Shown one piece after another: positions 16,333 through 25,206 of a stretch of 35,719 nt of DNA. This DNA comes from UBA6382 sp963600315 (lineage in GTDB: Bacteria; Bacteroidota; Bacteroidia; Bacteroidales; Bacteroidaceae). The notes below the pieces were generated by a model. That model did no database searches, was not told the origin of the DNA, and saw nothing but the letters and a program-made list of their open reading frames with translations. The DNA lies in NCBI GenBank assembly GCA_963600315.1, contig CAVCAW010000049.1, positions 1 through 35,719 on the forward strand. Reading direction: 5' to 3'. Numbering within the stretch: position 1 is the stretch's first letter; each line of letters begins with the position of its first letter. Both the position numbers and the translations under genes were made by a program.

Positions 16333-18390
16333 TTATTTCAAACCTGTATTGTATGCCGACAGTCGCTTCTCCATGCCATACTGGTCGGGGTAGATTATCA
16401 TGACGCTGTTGCCGGCAAAGTGATGCCCCACTATCGAAGGAAGTTTCGTCATCATGGGCTGATAAGACGGAGCACCGCTACGAGCCGCTATGAACACCAC
16501 CAAGTGGCTGTCGTCAACTTCATCCTTCAGCCCAACAATCCTATCGTAGTCGTCAAACTGACTGTGCTGTATCCTGACCTTGCCGTAGTGCTGCGACTGG
16601 CGTTTGCAGATGCGTTCCCAAGTGTCATTGTCGCAGTAGAAGACAGTCTGACAGTCCAGCTGTCTGCCGAGCCTCAACACATGATTCAGCCACCTCACGA
16701 AACCCTCTTCCTTGCAAGCCCTGAGCGGCACCACCACGTGAATGCGCCTGATAGTGTTGAGCGGGCGCATGGTGTGCAAGATTATTATCTGACGTGTTAT
16801 GGTAGCAAGCATCTCCGAGATTACACTGCCAAAGCCAGTAGCCGCCTTGCCACCAGTGAGATGGTAGCCCATAAGAATCTCCGAAGCCTCAAAATCCTTC
16901 ATCAAGTGAGACAGCCCAGTCACCGGGTTCACACTCGACCTCACCACTTTCTTGAGATTCATTCCAGCCGACGCAGCCACCACGGCAGCATCGTTGACCA
17001 TCTGGCGGGCAGCATTGAGTTCACGCTCGTTGCCCACAGCGTCAAGCACCAGCCTCACACCTACCAACGGTGTAGTGCTGCGATGAGGGCGCATCAATAT
17101 GGCAGCAGTGATAAGGTTGCGCATCGACTCAGAGCGCGACAATGCCACGAGCATCTTGTCTTCCACACCCTTCTGCTCATCGTCGCTCACATCATTGAGA
17201 CTTATGCGACGCGATGCCGCCGAAGTGACCAGCGCGCTAAACACGCAGCTGAACAATATCAACATCACCACAGCATTGAGCAGAGTGTCATCAACAAGCG
17301 GAGCACCCGAAGGCAACAGCAACCTGCGCCCCACCATCACGATGGCCAAGCCACCGGCAGCATGAGCCGACGTGAGCCCCATCATCATCATGCGGCAGTC
17401 AGAGCCCAGCTTGAATATGCCAGCAGTCAACCACGCACCAAGACATTTCGACACCAAGGCTACAATCACCACCACAGCAGTGACAACCAAAGCCTGCTCG
17501 CTCGCCACAAGCAACCGCACGTCAATCAGCATGCCCACACCAATCAGGAAATAAGGAATAAACAGAGCATTGCCCACAAAGTCAATATGATTCATCAGCG
17601 GCACAGACTCCGGAATATAGCGGTTGAACACCAAGCCTGCCAAGAAAGCACCCAGCACACCCTCCAACCCCAAGCTATCGCTTATAGCTGCACTCAGCAG
17701 CACCATGCACATCACGAAAATATACTGCAGCACATCGTCCGAAATCTTGCGAAACGCAAAGCGTATGATTCTGGGATAGACAAAAATAACGGCAGCAGCA
17801 AACACTGCACACTTGACTATTATGAGCAGCCAACCGAGCGAACCACTGCGACCGTCAAACGACGATGCCATAGAAGCAAGCACAAACAGCGACAGCACAA
17901 GCGAAATCATCGTTGCCACCACCGACAGCGTGACACCCTTATGATGAGCCAAACCATAGCGCGAAGCAATGCTGAATGCCACCAGAGTGTGGCTGGACAA
18001 TATGCACGCCACCAACACCGAAGCAGCCTCACTCATGCACAGCAGCCAAAACGACGCAGCAAAGCCCATAACAAAAGGCACCCCAAAACTCATCAAGCCA
18101 AAAGTAATCACCTGGCTACGCCCCGTCTTTAGCGCCGACATATCCATCGACAAGCCAGCCGTAAACATGATATAGTAAAGACCAACCTGACCAAAAATAC
18201 CAAAGCTGTCATCCCTCTCCAAAATTCCCAGCCCATGAGGACCCACCAGCACACCAGCCAGCACCATGCCCACCAAAGGAGGAATCCTCAAGCGTTCAAA
18301 CAACACCGGAGCACCAAGAATGAGCAACAATACACAGAACATTATCCATGTAGGGTCAGTAATAGGGAATATGTCAGAAAACGATACCAT
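16333..18390 (-). CDS. CPA2-type cation:proton antiporter with C-terminal Usp-like domain
   Basis: A 685-residue membrane protein. Residues 1 to about 400 contain roughly a dozen hydrophobic helices of the Na+/H+ exchanger (KefB/NapA-like) fold, with LGAPVLFERLRIPPLVGMVLAGVLVGPHGLG at the N-terminus (shown here across its conserved glycine-proline pattern). LEGVLGAFLAGLVFNR and FIPYFLIGVGMLIDV mark the conserved core. Residues about 420-685 are soluble and resemble two universal-stress-protein-like modules. No TrkA-N domain is seen. It probably exchanges Na+ or K+ for H+ and is regulated through the cytoplasmic tail. It is the first gene of the 18390-13103 cluster. Confidence 0.88.
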   Translation of the reverse strand: MVSFSDIFPITDPTWIMFCVLLLILGAPVLFERLRIPPLVGMVLAGVLVGPHGLGILERDDSFGIFGQVGLYYIMFTAGLSMDMSALKTGRSQVITFGLMSFGVPFVMGFAASFWLLCMSEAASVLVACILSSHTLVAFSIASRYGLAHHKGVTLSVVATMISLVLSLFVLASMASSFDGRSGSLGWLLIIVKCAVFAAAVIFVYPRIIRFAFRKISDDVLQYIFVMCMVLLSAAISDSLGLEGVLGAFLAGLVFNRYIPESVPLMNHIDFVGNALFIPYFLIGVGMLIDVRLLVASEQALVVTAVVVIVALVSKCLGAWLTAGIFKLGSDCRMMMMGLTSAHAAGGLAIVMVGRRLLLPSGAPLVDDTLLNAVVMLILFSCVFSALVTSAASRRISLNDVSDDEQKGVEDKMLVALSRSESMRNLITAAILMRPHRSTTPLVGVRLVLDAVGNERELNAARQMVNDAAVVAASAGMNLKKVVRSSVNPVTGLSHLMKDFEASEILMGYHLTGGKAATGFGSVISEMLATITRQIIILHTMRPLNTIRRIHVVVPLRACKEEGFVRWLNHVLRLGRQLDCQTVFYCDNDTWERICKRQSQHYGKVRIQHSQFDDYDRIVGLKDEVDDSHLVVFIAARSGAPSYQPMMTKLPSIVGHHFAGNSVMIIYPDQYGMEKRLSAYNTGLK

Positions 18391-18478
18391 TCAGACAATT
18401 GGAGTTAGCACCGCCGCACGATTCAGCCAGCTCAAAACAGCCAGAGCCACACTGCGGCCACACCGCTTCATTAAGGTA

Positions 18479-18486
18479 CAAAATTA
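18479..18486 (-). promoter_or_regulatory. Candidate -7 element for the antiporter cluster
   Basis: TAATTTTG on the minus strand matches TAnnTTTG, about 90 bases before the antiporter start. A TTG lies 17 bases upstream, slightly close. The 18391-18716 gap holds this and the divergent asd promoter, nothing else recognised. Confidence 0.5.
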
Positions 18487-18606
18487 ACTATTTTCAGTCA
18501 AACCAACACCGTTTTCATGCCAAATCGGGAACACCACACCACTATAATATGCAGAGCACAATCAAAATTACCCCCGACGCACACACCCATTACGCATTCT
18601 TTTTAT

Positions 18607-18614
18607 TATTTTTG
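18607..18614 (+). promoter_or_regulatory. Candidate -7 element for asd
   Basis: TATTTTTG matches TAnnTTTG and lies about 100 bases before the asd start. No good -33 box was found. Confidence 0.5.
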
Positions 18615-18716
18615 CAGTTCGGTCAACAGGAAGTAACACATACACAGAGACAGAGAGAACCTTCCGTCAACCAACAAACCACAACAAACCAAACCACAAC
18701 AAACATTATCACGCAA

Positions 18717-19730
18717 ATGAACGTAGCTATCGTGGGCGCCAGCGGTGCCGTAGGACAAGAGTTTATGCGCATACTCGCCGAGCGCAATTTCCCCATCGAC
18801 GAACTTACACTGTTCGGCTCAAGCCGTTCAGCAGGAAAACAATACACCTTCAAAGGCAAATCATACACAGTCAAGGAACTCCGCCATGGCGACGACTTCA
18901 AAGACATCGACGTAGTCTTCACCTCAGCCGGAGCAGGCGTGTCAAAAGAATACCTTGAAGACATCACACGATACGGCGCCGTCATGATAGACAACTCAAG
19001 CGCCTTCCGCATGGACAACGACGTGCCACTCGTAGTGCCCGAATGCAACGCAGCAGATGCACTGGTGCGACCACGCGGCGTAATCGCCAATCCCAACTGC
19101 ACCACCATCATGATGGTAGTAGTCCTCCAGCCCATAGAGCAACTCTCCCACATCAAGCGCATACACATCTCCTCCTACCAAAGCGCATCAGGAGCCGGAG
19201 CAGCCGCCATGGACGAACTACAGCAACAATACAAAGAACTCGTAGAGACCGGCGAAGCCAAAACCATCAAGAAATTCCCACACCAGCTCGCCTACAACGT
19301 CATACCGCAAATCGACGTCATGACCGAGACAGACTACACCAAGGAGGAAATGAAGATGTACAACGAAACACGCAAAATCATGCACTCCGACGTACGCACC
19401 TCAGCCACCTGCGTCAGAGTATCCTCACTCCGCTCACACTCCGAAGCCGTATGGATAGAAACCGAACAGCCAGTTGACGTAGACACCGTCCGCAAAGCCA
19501 TCGACGCAGCACCCGGCTGCACCCTCGTCGACGACCCACAAAACTACGTCTACCCCATGCCACTCGAATCAGCCGGCAAAGATGACGTCTACGTAGGACG
19601 CATACGCAAAGACCTGGCCAACGACAACGGCATCACCCTGTGGCTCACCGGCGACCAGATACGCAAAGGTGCCGCCCTCAACGCAGTGCAAATAGCCGAA
19701 TACCTCATCAAAGTAGGCAACATCAAGTAA
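18717..19730 (+). CDS. asd: Aspartate-semialdehyde dehydrogenase
   Basis: A 337-residue cytoplasmic enzyme that reduces aspartyl phosphate to aspartate semialdehyde with NADPH, the branch step to lysine/diaminopimelate, threonine and methionine. The N-terminus MNVAIVGASGAVGQEFMRIL is the nucleotide-binding loop. The catalytic Cys128 lies in NPNCTT and the active-site His is probably H241 in SLRSHSE; SSYQSASGAG is also conserved. The frame is open further upstream to 18399, but the ATG at 18717 gives the family length and N-terminus, and the predicted promoter lies inside the extension. It is a single gene, divergent from the antiporter. Confidence 0.96.
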   Translation: MNVAIVGASGAVGQEFMRILAERNFPIDELTLFGSSRSAGKQYTFKGKSYTVKELRHGDDFKDIDVVFTSAGAGVSKEYLEDITRYGAVMIDNSSAFRMDNDVPLVVPECNAADALVRPRGVIANPNCTTIMMVVVLQPIEQLSHIKRIHISSYQSASGAGAAAMDELQQQYKELVETGEAKTIKKFPHQLAYNVIPQIDVMTETDYTKEEMKMYNETRKIMHSDVRTSATCVRVSSLRSHSEAVWIETEQPVDVDTVRKAIDAAPGCTLVDDPQNYVYPMPLESAGKDDVYVGRIRKDLANDNGITLWLTGDQIRKGAALNAVQIAEYLIKVGNIK

Positions 19731-19781
19731 CCTACCCACCGACAACAACACCGGTCAAAGCCGGACAACAAACATAAGCGC

Positions 19782-19826
19782 AGAGCGCACAGCAGAACAC
19801 CAAACAAAGAGTTCGCTGTGCGCTCT
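19782..19826. terminator. Hairpin after asd
   Basis: Arms 19782-19793 and 19815-19826 form a perfect 12-bp stem, extended inward by four pairs with a bulge. It has no T-run on the plus strand, so termination activity is uncertain. Confidence 0.6.
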
Positions 19827-19928
19827 CACCATATACACCACCCCACTTCCCCCAAACAATTCAAATTGGTCGCACCTATTGAAAATAACGCTGTGCCTAC
19901 ATAAAATAACACTGCGCTAACCCAAGCA

Positions 19929-20016
19929 TTTCCGCCGAAATTAATATCAATTTCCGCCGAAACGCTCATCAATTTCCGCGGAAATCGACAACCATTTCCC
20001 CCGGAACGCCCATGCG
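19929..20016. repeat. Four-unit tandem array, 22-bp period (copy B)
   Basis: Units start at 19929, 19951, 19973 and 19995. The first two have the exact core TTTCCGCCGAAA, the third a perfect palindrome TTTCCGCGGAAA and the fourth a decayed version. It shares period, unit number and core with 4286-4373. It lies between the convergent asd and glycerophosphodiesterase genes. The rest of 19731-20280 holds hairpins only. Confidence 0.85.
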
Positions 20017-20166
20017 ACCTCAACCATTCCAGCCAATTTGACAAGGATAAACAGGAAGGTGGGCTCACCCGACAAACCATGGCGGAAATCTCAATGATAT
20101 AGGGAATGGCATTTCTGCCAAGGACTTGCGAAAACCTCCACCTGGACCAATTCTTTTAGATTAAGG

Positions 20167-20220
20167 GGGCTTGCTTTTCAAAAAAGCAAGCCCGAAGCAC
20201 TGTTATAAAGCGCTTCGGGC
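20167..20220 (-). terminator. Two overlapping, mutually exclusive hairpins after the glycerophosphodiesterase gene
   Basis: Stem 1 pairs 20167-20178 with 20182-20193 (12 bp). Stem 2 pairs 20190-20198 with 20212-20220 (9 bp). They share 20190-20193, so they cannot both form completely. Stem 2 has the same GCCCGAAGC/GCTTCGGGC arms as the terminator at 21453-21495. No T-run follows stem 1 in either direction, so the mechanism is unsure. Confidence 0.6.
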
Positions 20221-20280
20221 AGGCATCTTGTGCTCTTTTGGGTTTTACTGGGCACCAATAATTCTTTTTCTACATGGCAA

Positions 20281-21177
20281 TCACTCATGAAGGTTGCGCG
20301 AGCGCAGATATTCCAACAAGAATTGCGGGCGGTCTGTCTGCAATATACGGGCACCGAGGGTATCAATCAGATATCCGTAACCCTTGCTGATGTCCTTGAG
20401 CGACATATTGTCGTCGTGACCGCCAGCTTGAGAACTCCACAGGGTGTTGTACCATATCAGCGACTTCCGCTTCATCATTTTTGGAAGAACAACAGGAAGA
20501 GGATTGGAGTCGTTGGCAAACAGAAGCTCGAAAGCAACGGGCTTCATGCCTTTCAGGAAGTTCTTGATTTGCCCTTGAGCATTCTCGCTGTCCAGGTCGA
20601 CAATAGGCATATAGATAACATCGTTCAGATATGCCCCATAGAGTTGTTTCACATCTTCGGCCGACTTGCGTCCCTTCATTATTATTTGTCGGGTAGTTCC
20701 AGTCTTCTTCAGCAAGTCGTAGACCTGCTCGAAGTATCGGTCGGCCTTGTCGAGATTGAGCATTACCTTACCCTGGGCTTGAACGAGCACTTCTTGCAGT
20801 GTTGGGACTTTGAAGTTGGTGAGTTCGCCCTTACTGTCTTTCAGGTAGGTCTTGGCAATGGAGTCGTATGGCAGATCAGAAATGGAACCCTTCCCCGTAG
20901 TCGTTCTGTCAATTTTAGAATCGTGCATCAGAATCAATACTCCGTCTTTGGTTCGCTGCAAATCTATCTCAACTATATCAACACCCATCTCTATGGCACT
21001 GTTGATGGCCTGGAGGGAGTTTTCCGGGAAATGGCGCCAGTCACCGCGATGTGAGGCAACTATGACCGACGACTTGTCGCGATTGAGGAGTTTCTGGCGA
21101 ATTGTGCTTGCCCTGTCTTGTGCTGTGATGCTCAGGCAAACAAGGAAGAGCATCGAGAAGAATAGGAGTCTTTTCAT
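20281..21177 (-). CDS. glpQ: Exported glycerophosphodiester phosphodiesterase
   Basis: A 298-residue enzyme with a signal peptide ending LSITAQ (20). The GDPD motifs are present: SHRGDWRHFPENS (His43, Arg44, Glu52), EIDLQ (Glu70, Asp72) and MHDSKIDRTT (His85). It hydrolyses deacylated phospholipids such as glycerophosphocholine to sn-glycerol 3-phosphate and an alcohol, here in the periplasm or outside. It is flanked by hairpins on both sides and seems to be a single-gene unit. The gene name is by family; direct equivalence to E. coli glpQ is not shown. Confidence 0.9.
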   Translation of the reverse strand: MKRLLFFSMLFLVCLSITAQDRASTIRQKLLNRDKSSVIVASHRGDWRHFPENSLQAINSAIEMGVDIVEIDLQRTKDGVLILMHDSKIDRTTTGKGSISDLPYDSIAKTYLKDSKGELTNFKVPTLQEVLVQAQGKVMLNLDKADRYFEQVYDLLKKTGTTRQIIMKGRKSAEDVKQLYGAYLNDVIYMPIVDLDSENAQGQIKNFLKGMKPVAFELLFANDSNPLPVVLPKMMKRKSLIWYNTLWSSQAGGHDDNMSLKDISKGYGYLIDTLGARILQTDRPQFLLEYLRSRNLHE

Positions 21178-21452
21178 TTTATAGGTATTTGTTCAGTTGT
21201 TGGTTTGCTGAGCTTTGGCTGGCAGCGGCTACCGACTGTTAGCAGAAACGTAAAAGTACTGATTATTGTCCGCACTACCAAAATATGATGGCGGGTTTCG
21301 CAATTTTACAAGACAAAAACTTCGATTTGTGATATTTATGCAAGCTTGCGGCAATTATTTCGCATCAGAGATATTCCACGGCGGCTATTTTCGGATAGTT
21401 GTCGTCCGAGTTATTGGCAGACTGCAAAGTTTTCGGCACAAAAAAGGCACAA

Positions 21453-21495
21453 AAAAACGCCCGAAGCACGTTTCGAAGCGGCTTCGGGCGTTTTT
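21453..21495 (-). terminator. Terminator of the frdCAB operon
   Basis: A 15-bp perfect stem (21453-21467 with 21481-21495) lies 54 bases after the frdB stop, with a T-run on the minus strand and a shorter T-run on the plus strand. It occupies part of the 21178-21548 gap; no other feature was recognised in that gap. Confidence 0.9.
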
Positions 21496-21548
21496 ATGCA
21501 AATGAGCCAGTGTGGGCGGCATTGGGCAGCCACCCTGCTGACGGGGTA

Positions 21549-22307
21549 CTAGTCTTTGAGTTTGGCTGAGATGAACTCGCGATTGAGGCGTGCAACGTTG
21601 GCAATCGTCTCGTTCTTTGGGCAGACAGCCTCGCAGGCACGGGTATTGGTGCAGTTGCCGAATCCGAGTTCGTCCATGCGAGCCACCATAGCCTTGGCAC
21701 GCTTAGCTGCTTCTGGACGACCCTGAGGCAACAGAGCAAGCTGGCTTACCTTGGAGCTTACAAACAACATAGCTGAACCATTCTTGCAGGCTGCCACACA
21801 CGCACCGCAACCGATGCAAGTAGCGCAGTCCATAGCTTCGTCAGCATCCTGCTTAGGAATGAGGATTGCGTTGGCGTCTTGAGGCTGACCAGTGCGAACT
21901 GAAGTGTAGCCACCTGCCTGAATAATCTTATCGAATGCAGAGCGATCCACCATGCAGTCCTTGATTACAGGGAATGCAGCAGAGCGCCATGGTTCAACGA
22001 CAATCACATCACCATCATTGAAACGGCGCATGTAGAGCTGACAGGTTGTAGCTCCTGCAGCAGTCTTGCCGTGAGGAGTACCGTTAATATAGAGCGAGCA
22101 CATTCCGCAGATTCCCTCGCGGCAGTCGTGGTCGAAGACGAAAGGTTCCTTGCCTTCCTCGATGAGTTCTTCGTTGAGAATGTCAAGCATCTCGAGGAAC
22201 GAGGTGTCGTCGGGGATGTTCTTCATCTCGTGAGTATCAAAATGACCCTTATCCTTAGGACCATTCTGCTTCCAATACTTGAGTGTAAAAGAAATATTTT
22301 TTGCCAT
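21549..22307 (-). CDS. frdB: Fumarate reductase/succinate dehydrogenase iron-sulfur subunit
   Basis: A 252-residue subunit that carries electrons between the quinone site and the flavoprotein. The [2Fe-2S] ligands are C62, C67 and C70 (DCREGICGMC) with C89. The 4Fe/3Fe cluster ligands lie in CATCIGCGACVAACK (161-175) and in GNCTNTRACEAVCPK (C219, C225, C229). It follows frdA by 21 bases and ends the operon. In Bacteroidales this complex mainly reduces fumarate in anaerobic growth; direction cannot be read from sequence. It ends with TAG. Confidence 0.96.
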   Translation of the reverse strand: MAKNISFTLKYWKQNGPKDKGHFDTHEMKNIPDDTSFLEMLDILNEELIEEGKEPFVFDHDCREGICGMCSLYINGTPHGKTAAGATTCQLYMRRFNDGDVIVVEPWRSAAFPVIKDCMVDRSAFDKIIQAGGYTSVRTGQPQDANAILIPKQDADEAMDCATCIGCGACVAACKNGSAMLFVSSKVSQLALLPQGRPEAAKRAKAMVARMDELGFGNCTNTRACEAVCPKNETIANVARLNREFISAKLKD

Positions 22308-22328
22308 TGTGTTTTAAGGTTTTAAGGG

Positions 22329-24308
22329 TTAGTTTTTGTAGTTGCGCGTCTGAACCTTGATGATTTCGTATTCAAGCGGTTCCTTGCTTAGCTCAGGAGC
22401 AGTGTCATCGTTGTTCTGATACTCCCAGCAGCCTACATAGAAGAAGTTTTCGTCGTCGCGCTTAGCCTCGCCCTCTTCGGTCTGGTGTTCTTCGCGGAAG
22501 TGTCCGCCGCAAGACTCCTCACGATGGAGTGCATCGGTAGCTATAAGCTCGCCCATAAGGATGAAGTCGCGGAGGTGGATAGCCTTGTCGAGTTCCACGT
22601 TGAGACCTTCCTTCGAGCCAGGAACAAACAGATTTTCGTTGAACTCCTTGCGAATACCCTTGATGAGCTTAAGGCCCTCTTCGAGTCCTTCCTTGGTGCG
22701 GCCCATGCCCACGTGTTCCCACATGATGTGACCCAACTCCTTGTGGATAGAGTCAACCGAGCGCTTGCCCTGGATATTCATGATGCGGTCAATTTCTGAC
22801 TGTACTCCAGCTTCAGCCTTTTCAAACTCAGGACTGTCAATCGGCAAGTGAGGCCAAATAGCCTGGTCAGCCAGATAGTTCTGGATAGTATAGGGGAGGA
22901 CGAAGTAACCGTCAGCCAAACCTTGCATCAGTGCGGAAGCACCAAGGCGGTTAGCACCGTGGTCTGAGAAGTTGCACTCACCAATGGCGAAGAGTCCAGG
23001 AATGGACGTTTGGAGTTCATAGTCAACCCAGATACCACCCATCGTGTAGTGGATAGCAGGGAAAATCATCATCGGGTTGTAGTATTCAATGCCGTCAACG
23101 GTCTTAACAAGTTCACCAGGGTTAACGTCGGTAATCTCTTCATACATGTCGAAGAGGTTGCCGTAGCGCTGACGAATCTCATTGATACCGAGGCGCTGGA
23201 TAGATTCAGAGAAATCGAGGAACACAGCAAGACCAGTATTGTTGACGCCATAACCTTTGTCGCAACGCTCCTTGGCAGCGCGGCTAGCCACGTCACGGGG
23301 AACGAGGTTACCGAAAGCCGGATAGCGACGCTCCAGATAGTAGTCACGCTTGTCTTCAGGGATATCACTACCCTTGATTTCGCCAGCCTGCAACTTCTTT
23401 GCATCCTCAAGATCCTTGGGCACCCAGATGCGACCATCATTACGCAGCGATTCTGACATAAGGGTCAGTTTAGACTGCTTGTCACCGTGAACAGGGATAC
23501 AGGTCGGGTGAATCTGCACATACGAAGGGTTAGCAAACATAGCACCCTTGCGGTAGCACTGAACAGCAGCTGTGCAGTTGCAACCCATAGCGTTGGTGGA
23601 AAGGAAATATGTATTGCCGTATCCGCCAGTGGCGATTACCACGGCGTTGGCAGAGAAACGCTCCAACTTGCCACTAACAAGGTTCTTGGCGATGATGCCG
23701 CGTGCACGACCATCAACCAACACCACGTCTTCCATTTCATAGCGAGTGTAAAGTTTCACCTTGCCAGCCTCAACCATGCGGCTGAGTGCGCTGTAAGCAC
23801 CGAGCAAAAGCTGCTGACCTGTCTGACCCTTGGCATAGAAAGTACGGCTAACCTGCGCACCACCAAACGAACGGTTGGCGAGCATGCCGCCATATTCACG
23901 TGCGAAGGGAACGCCCTGAGCCACACACTGGTCTATAATATTGTTGCTGACCTCAGCCAAACGATATACGTTAGCCTCGCGAGCACGATAGTCACCACCC
24001 TTAACAGTATCATAGAAGAGGCGATATACGGAGTCGCCGTCATTCTGATAGTTCTTAGCAGCGTTTATACCGCCCTGAGCGGCGATTGAGTGAGCGCGGC
24101 GTGGTGAATCCTGTATGCAGAAGTTGAGCACGTTGAAACCCATCTCGCCGAGCGATGCAGCTGCACTGGCACCAGCCAGACCGGTGCCGACAACGATGAT
24201 GTCGAGTTTGAGTTTATTCTTAGGGTTAACCAATCTCTGGTGTGCCTTGTAATTGGTCCATTTTTCGGCTATAGGACCCTCTGGTATTCTTGAATTTATT
24301 GTTGCCAT
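22329..24308 (-). CDS. frdA: Fumarate reductase/succinate dehydrogenase flavoprotein subunit
   Basis: A 659-residue catalytic subunit. The dinucleotide-binding loop is VVGTGLAGASAAASLGE (39-55), and His73 in RRAHSIAAQGG is the expected covalent FAD attachment site. The substrate region HPTCIPVHGDKQSKLTLMSE and the later FAD-binding GLFAIGECNFSDHGANRLG are present. It lies between frdC and frdB. This length and the type-B gene order (C-A-B) match Bacteroides and epsilonproteobacterial enzymes. Confidence 0.96.
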   Translation of the reverse strand: MATINSRIPEGPIAEKWTNYKAHQRLVNPKNKLKLDIIVVGTGLAGASAAASLGEMGFNVLNFCIQDSPRRAHSIAAQGGINAAKNYQNDGDSVYRLFYDTVKGGDYRAREANVYRLAEVSNNIIDQCVAQGVPFAREYGGMLANRSFGGAQVSRTFYAKGQTGQQLLLGAYSALSRMVEAGKVKLYTRYEMEDVVLVDGRARGIIAKNLVSGKLERFSANAVVIATGGYGNTYFLSTNAMGCNCTAAVQCYRKGAMFANPSYVQIHPTCIPVHGDKQSKLTLMSESLRNDGRIWVPKDLEDAKKLQAGEIKGSDIPEDKRDYYLERRYPAFGNLVPRDVASRAAKERCDKGYGVNNTGLAVFLDFSESIQRLGINEIRQRYGNLFDMYEEITDVNPGELVKTVDGIEYYNPMMIFPAIHYTMGGIWVDYELQTSIPGLFAIGECNFSDHGANRLGASALMQGLADGYFVLPYTIQNYLADQAIWPHLPIDSPEFEKAEAGVQSEIDRIMNIQGKRSVDSIHKELGHIMWEHVGMGRTKEGLEEGLKLIKGIRKEFNENLFVPGSKEGLNVELDKAIHLRDFILMGELIATDALHREESCGGHFREEHQTEEGEAKRDDENFFYVGCWEYQNNDDTAPELSKEPLEYEIIKVQTRNYKN

Positions 24309-24339
24309 TGTTTTTTCGTTTTTAATAGTTTACCGATGA

Positions 24340-25017
24340 TTATCCTACACAGGCAGGGCAAAGAGCGAATGCAACCACTACTGCTACGAACATGAGGGTT
24401 ACGATAGTTACCCACCAGTTACCTATGGTCTTCCAGCGGTTGAACCAGATTTTGCCGTTGATGCCCAGAGTCTGGAAAGCGCTCCAGAAACCATGGCTCA
24501 AGTGGAACCAAAGTGCTACCAACCATACAATGTAGAGTATGGAGTATACAGGGCAAGCGAATGTTTCCTTTATATAGTGAACTCCATCGGTAGCATACAT
24601 AGCACTGAGTTCATCGCCAGCAAGTTCGGCAAACATCATGTTGTACCAGAAGTTGTAGAGGTGTAGCAGGAGTCCGAGCACTATGATTATACCAAGAACA
24701 AGCATATTCTGCGATGCCCACTCTACCTTTGCAGGTTTGTCGGTCACAGCATACCTATTATTACCACGCGCCTTACGATTCTGGAGCGTAAGGATAATAG
24801 CGTAGACGAAGTGTAAGACAACCAACGCAGCAAGCGCTGCAGTGGCGGCTACCGCATACCAGTTGGCACCAAGAAACTCGCAAATGGCATTGTACCCATC
24901 TTCGCTAATCAAGGCTACTACATTCATGCATGCATGGAATGTAAGGAAAAGAATCAGTGCGATACCCGTGACGGACATCAGTACTTTCTTACCGATTGAA
25001 GAATTTGTTAACCACAT
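24340..25017 (-). CDS. frdC: Fumarate reductase/succinate dehydrogenase cytochrome b subunit
   Basis: A 225-residue membrane anchor with five hydrophobic helices, typical of the di-heme type-B subunit. Conserved histidines in the helices (FHACMNVVAL, VLHFVYAI, LLHLYNF, LWFHLSHGFWSAFQTLG) are candidate heme ligands. It exchanges electrons with menaquinone. It is first in the operon, 31 bases before frdA, with a good promoter upstream. Confidence 0.95.
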   Translation of the reverse strand: MWLTNSSIGKKVLMSVTGIALILFLTFHACMNVVALISEDGYNAICEFLGANWYAVAATAALAALVVLHFVYAIILTLQNRKARGNNRYAVTDKPAKVEWASQNMLVLGIIIVLGLLLHLYNFWYNMMFAELAGDELSAMYATDGVHYIKETFACPVYSILYIVWLVALWFHLSHGFWSAFQTLGINGKIWFNRWKTIGNWWVTIVTLMFVAVVVAFALCPACVG

Positions 25018-25091
25018 AGATTTTTTGAATTGTTATAGATATTAGTTAGTAATTATCGTTACAGGAAAATCCAGCCACAAGGTTGGTGCTG

Positions 25092-25123
25092 CAAAATTAG
25101 TCGTTTTTCACTAGCCGTGCAAA
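25092..25123 (-). promoter_or_regulatory. Promoter of frdCAB
   Basis: On the minus strand TTTG (25123 to 25120), a 20-base spacer and TAATTTTG (25099 to 25092) exactly fit the Bacteroidetes consensus. The start would lie about 70 bases before frdC. Confidence 0.8.
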
Positions 25124-25206
25124 AAAATGTAAACAAAACCAACTGCGAAAAGCATCGTTAGGGCATAATGCCACTCACAAGACTCTCCGCAGTGGAATTC
25201 TAGCCT

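Noticed and set aside
16063..18132. 689-codon plus-strand open frame
   Set aside because: It lies antisense to the antiporter and LolD genes, is extremely rich in His, Gln, Arg and Ser and has no domain-like sequence; it is a by-product of GC-rich codons on the real strand.
18399..18716. N-terminal extension of asd
   Set aside because: The extension is low-complexity, contains the predicted promoter, and precedes a perfect dehydrogenase start at 18717.
19826..20080. 84-codon minus-strand frame sharing SAEIDI with a frame near 4300
   Set aside because: The similarity comes from translating the 22-bp repeat arrays; these are not coding.
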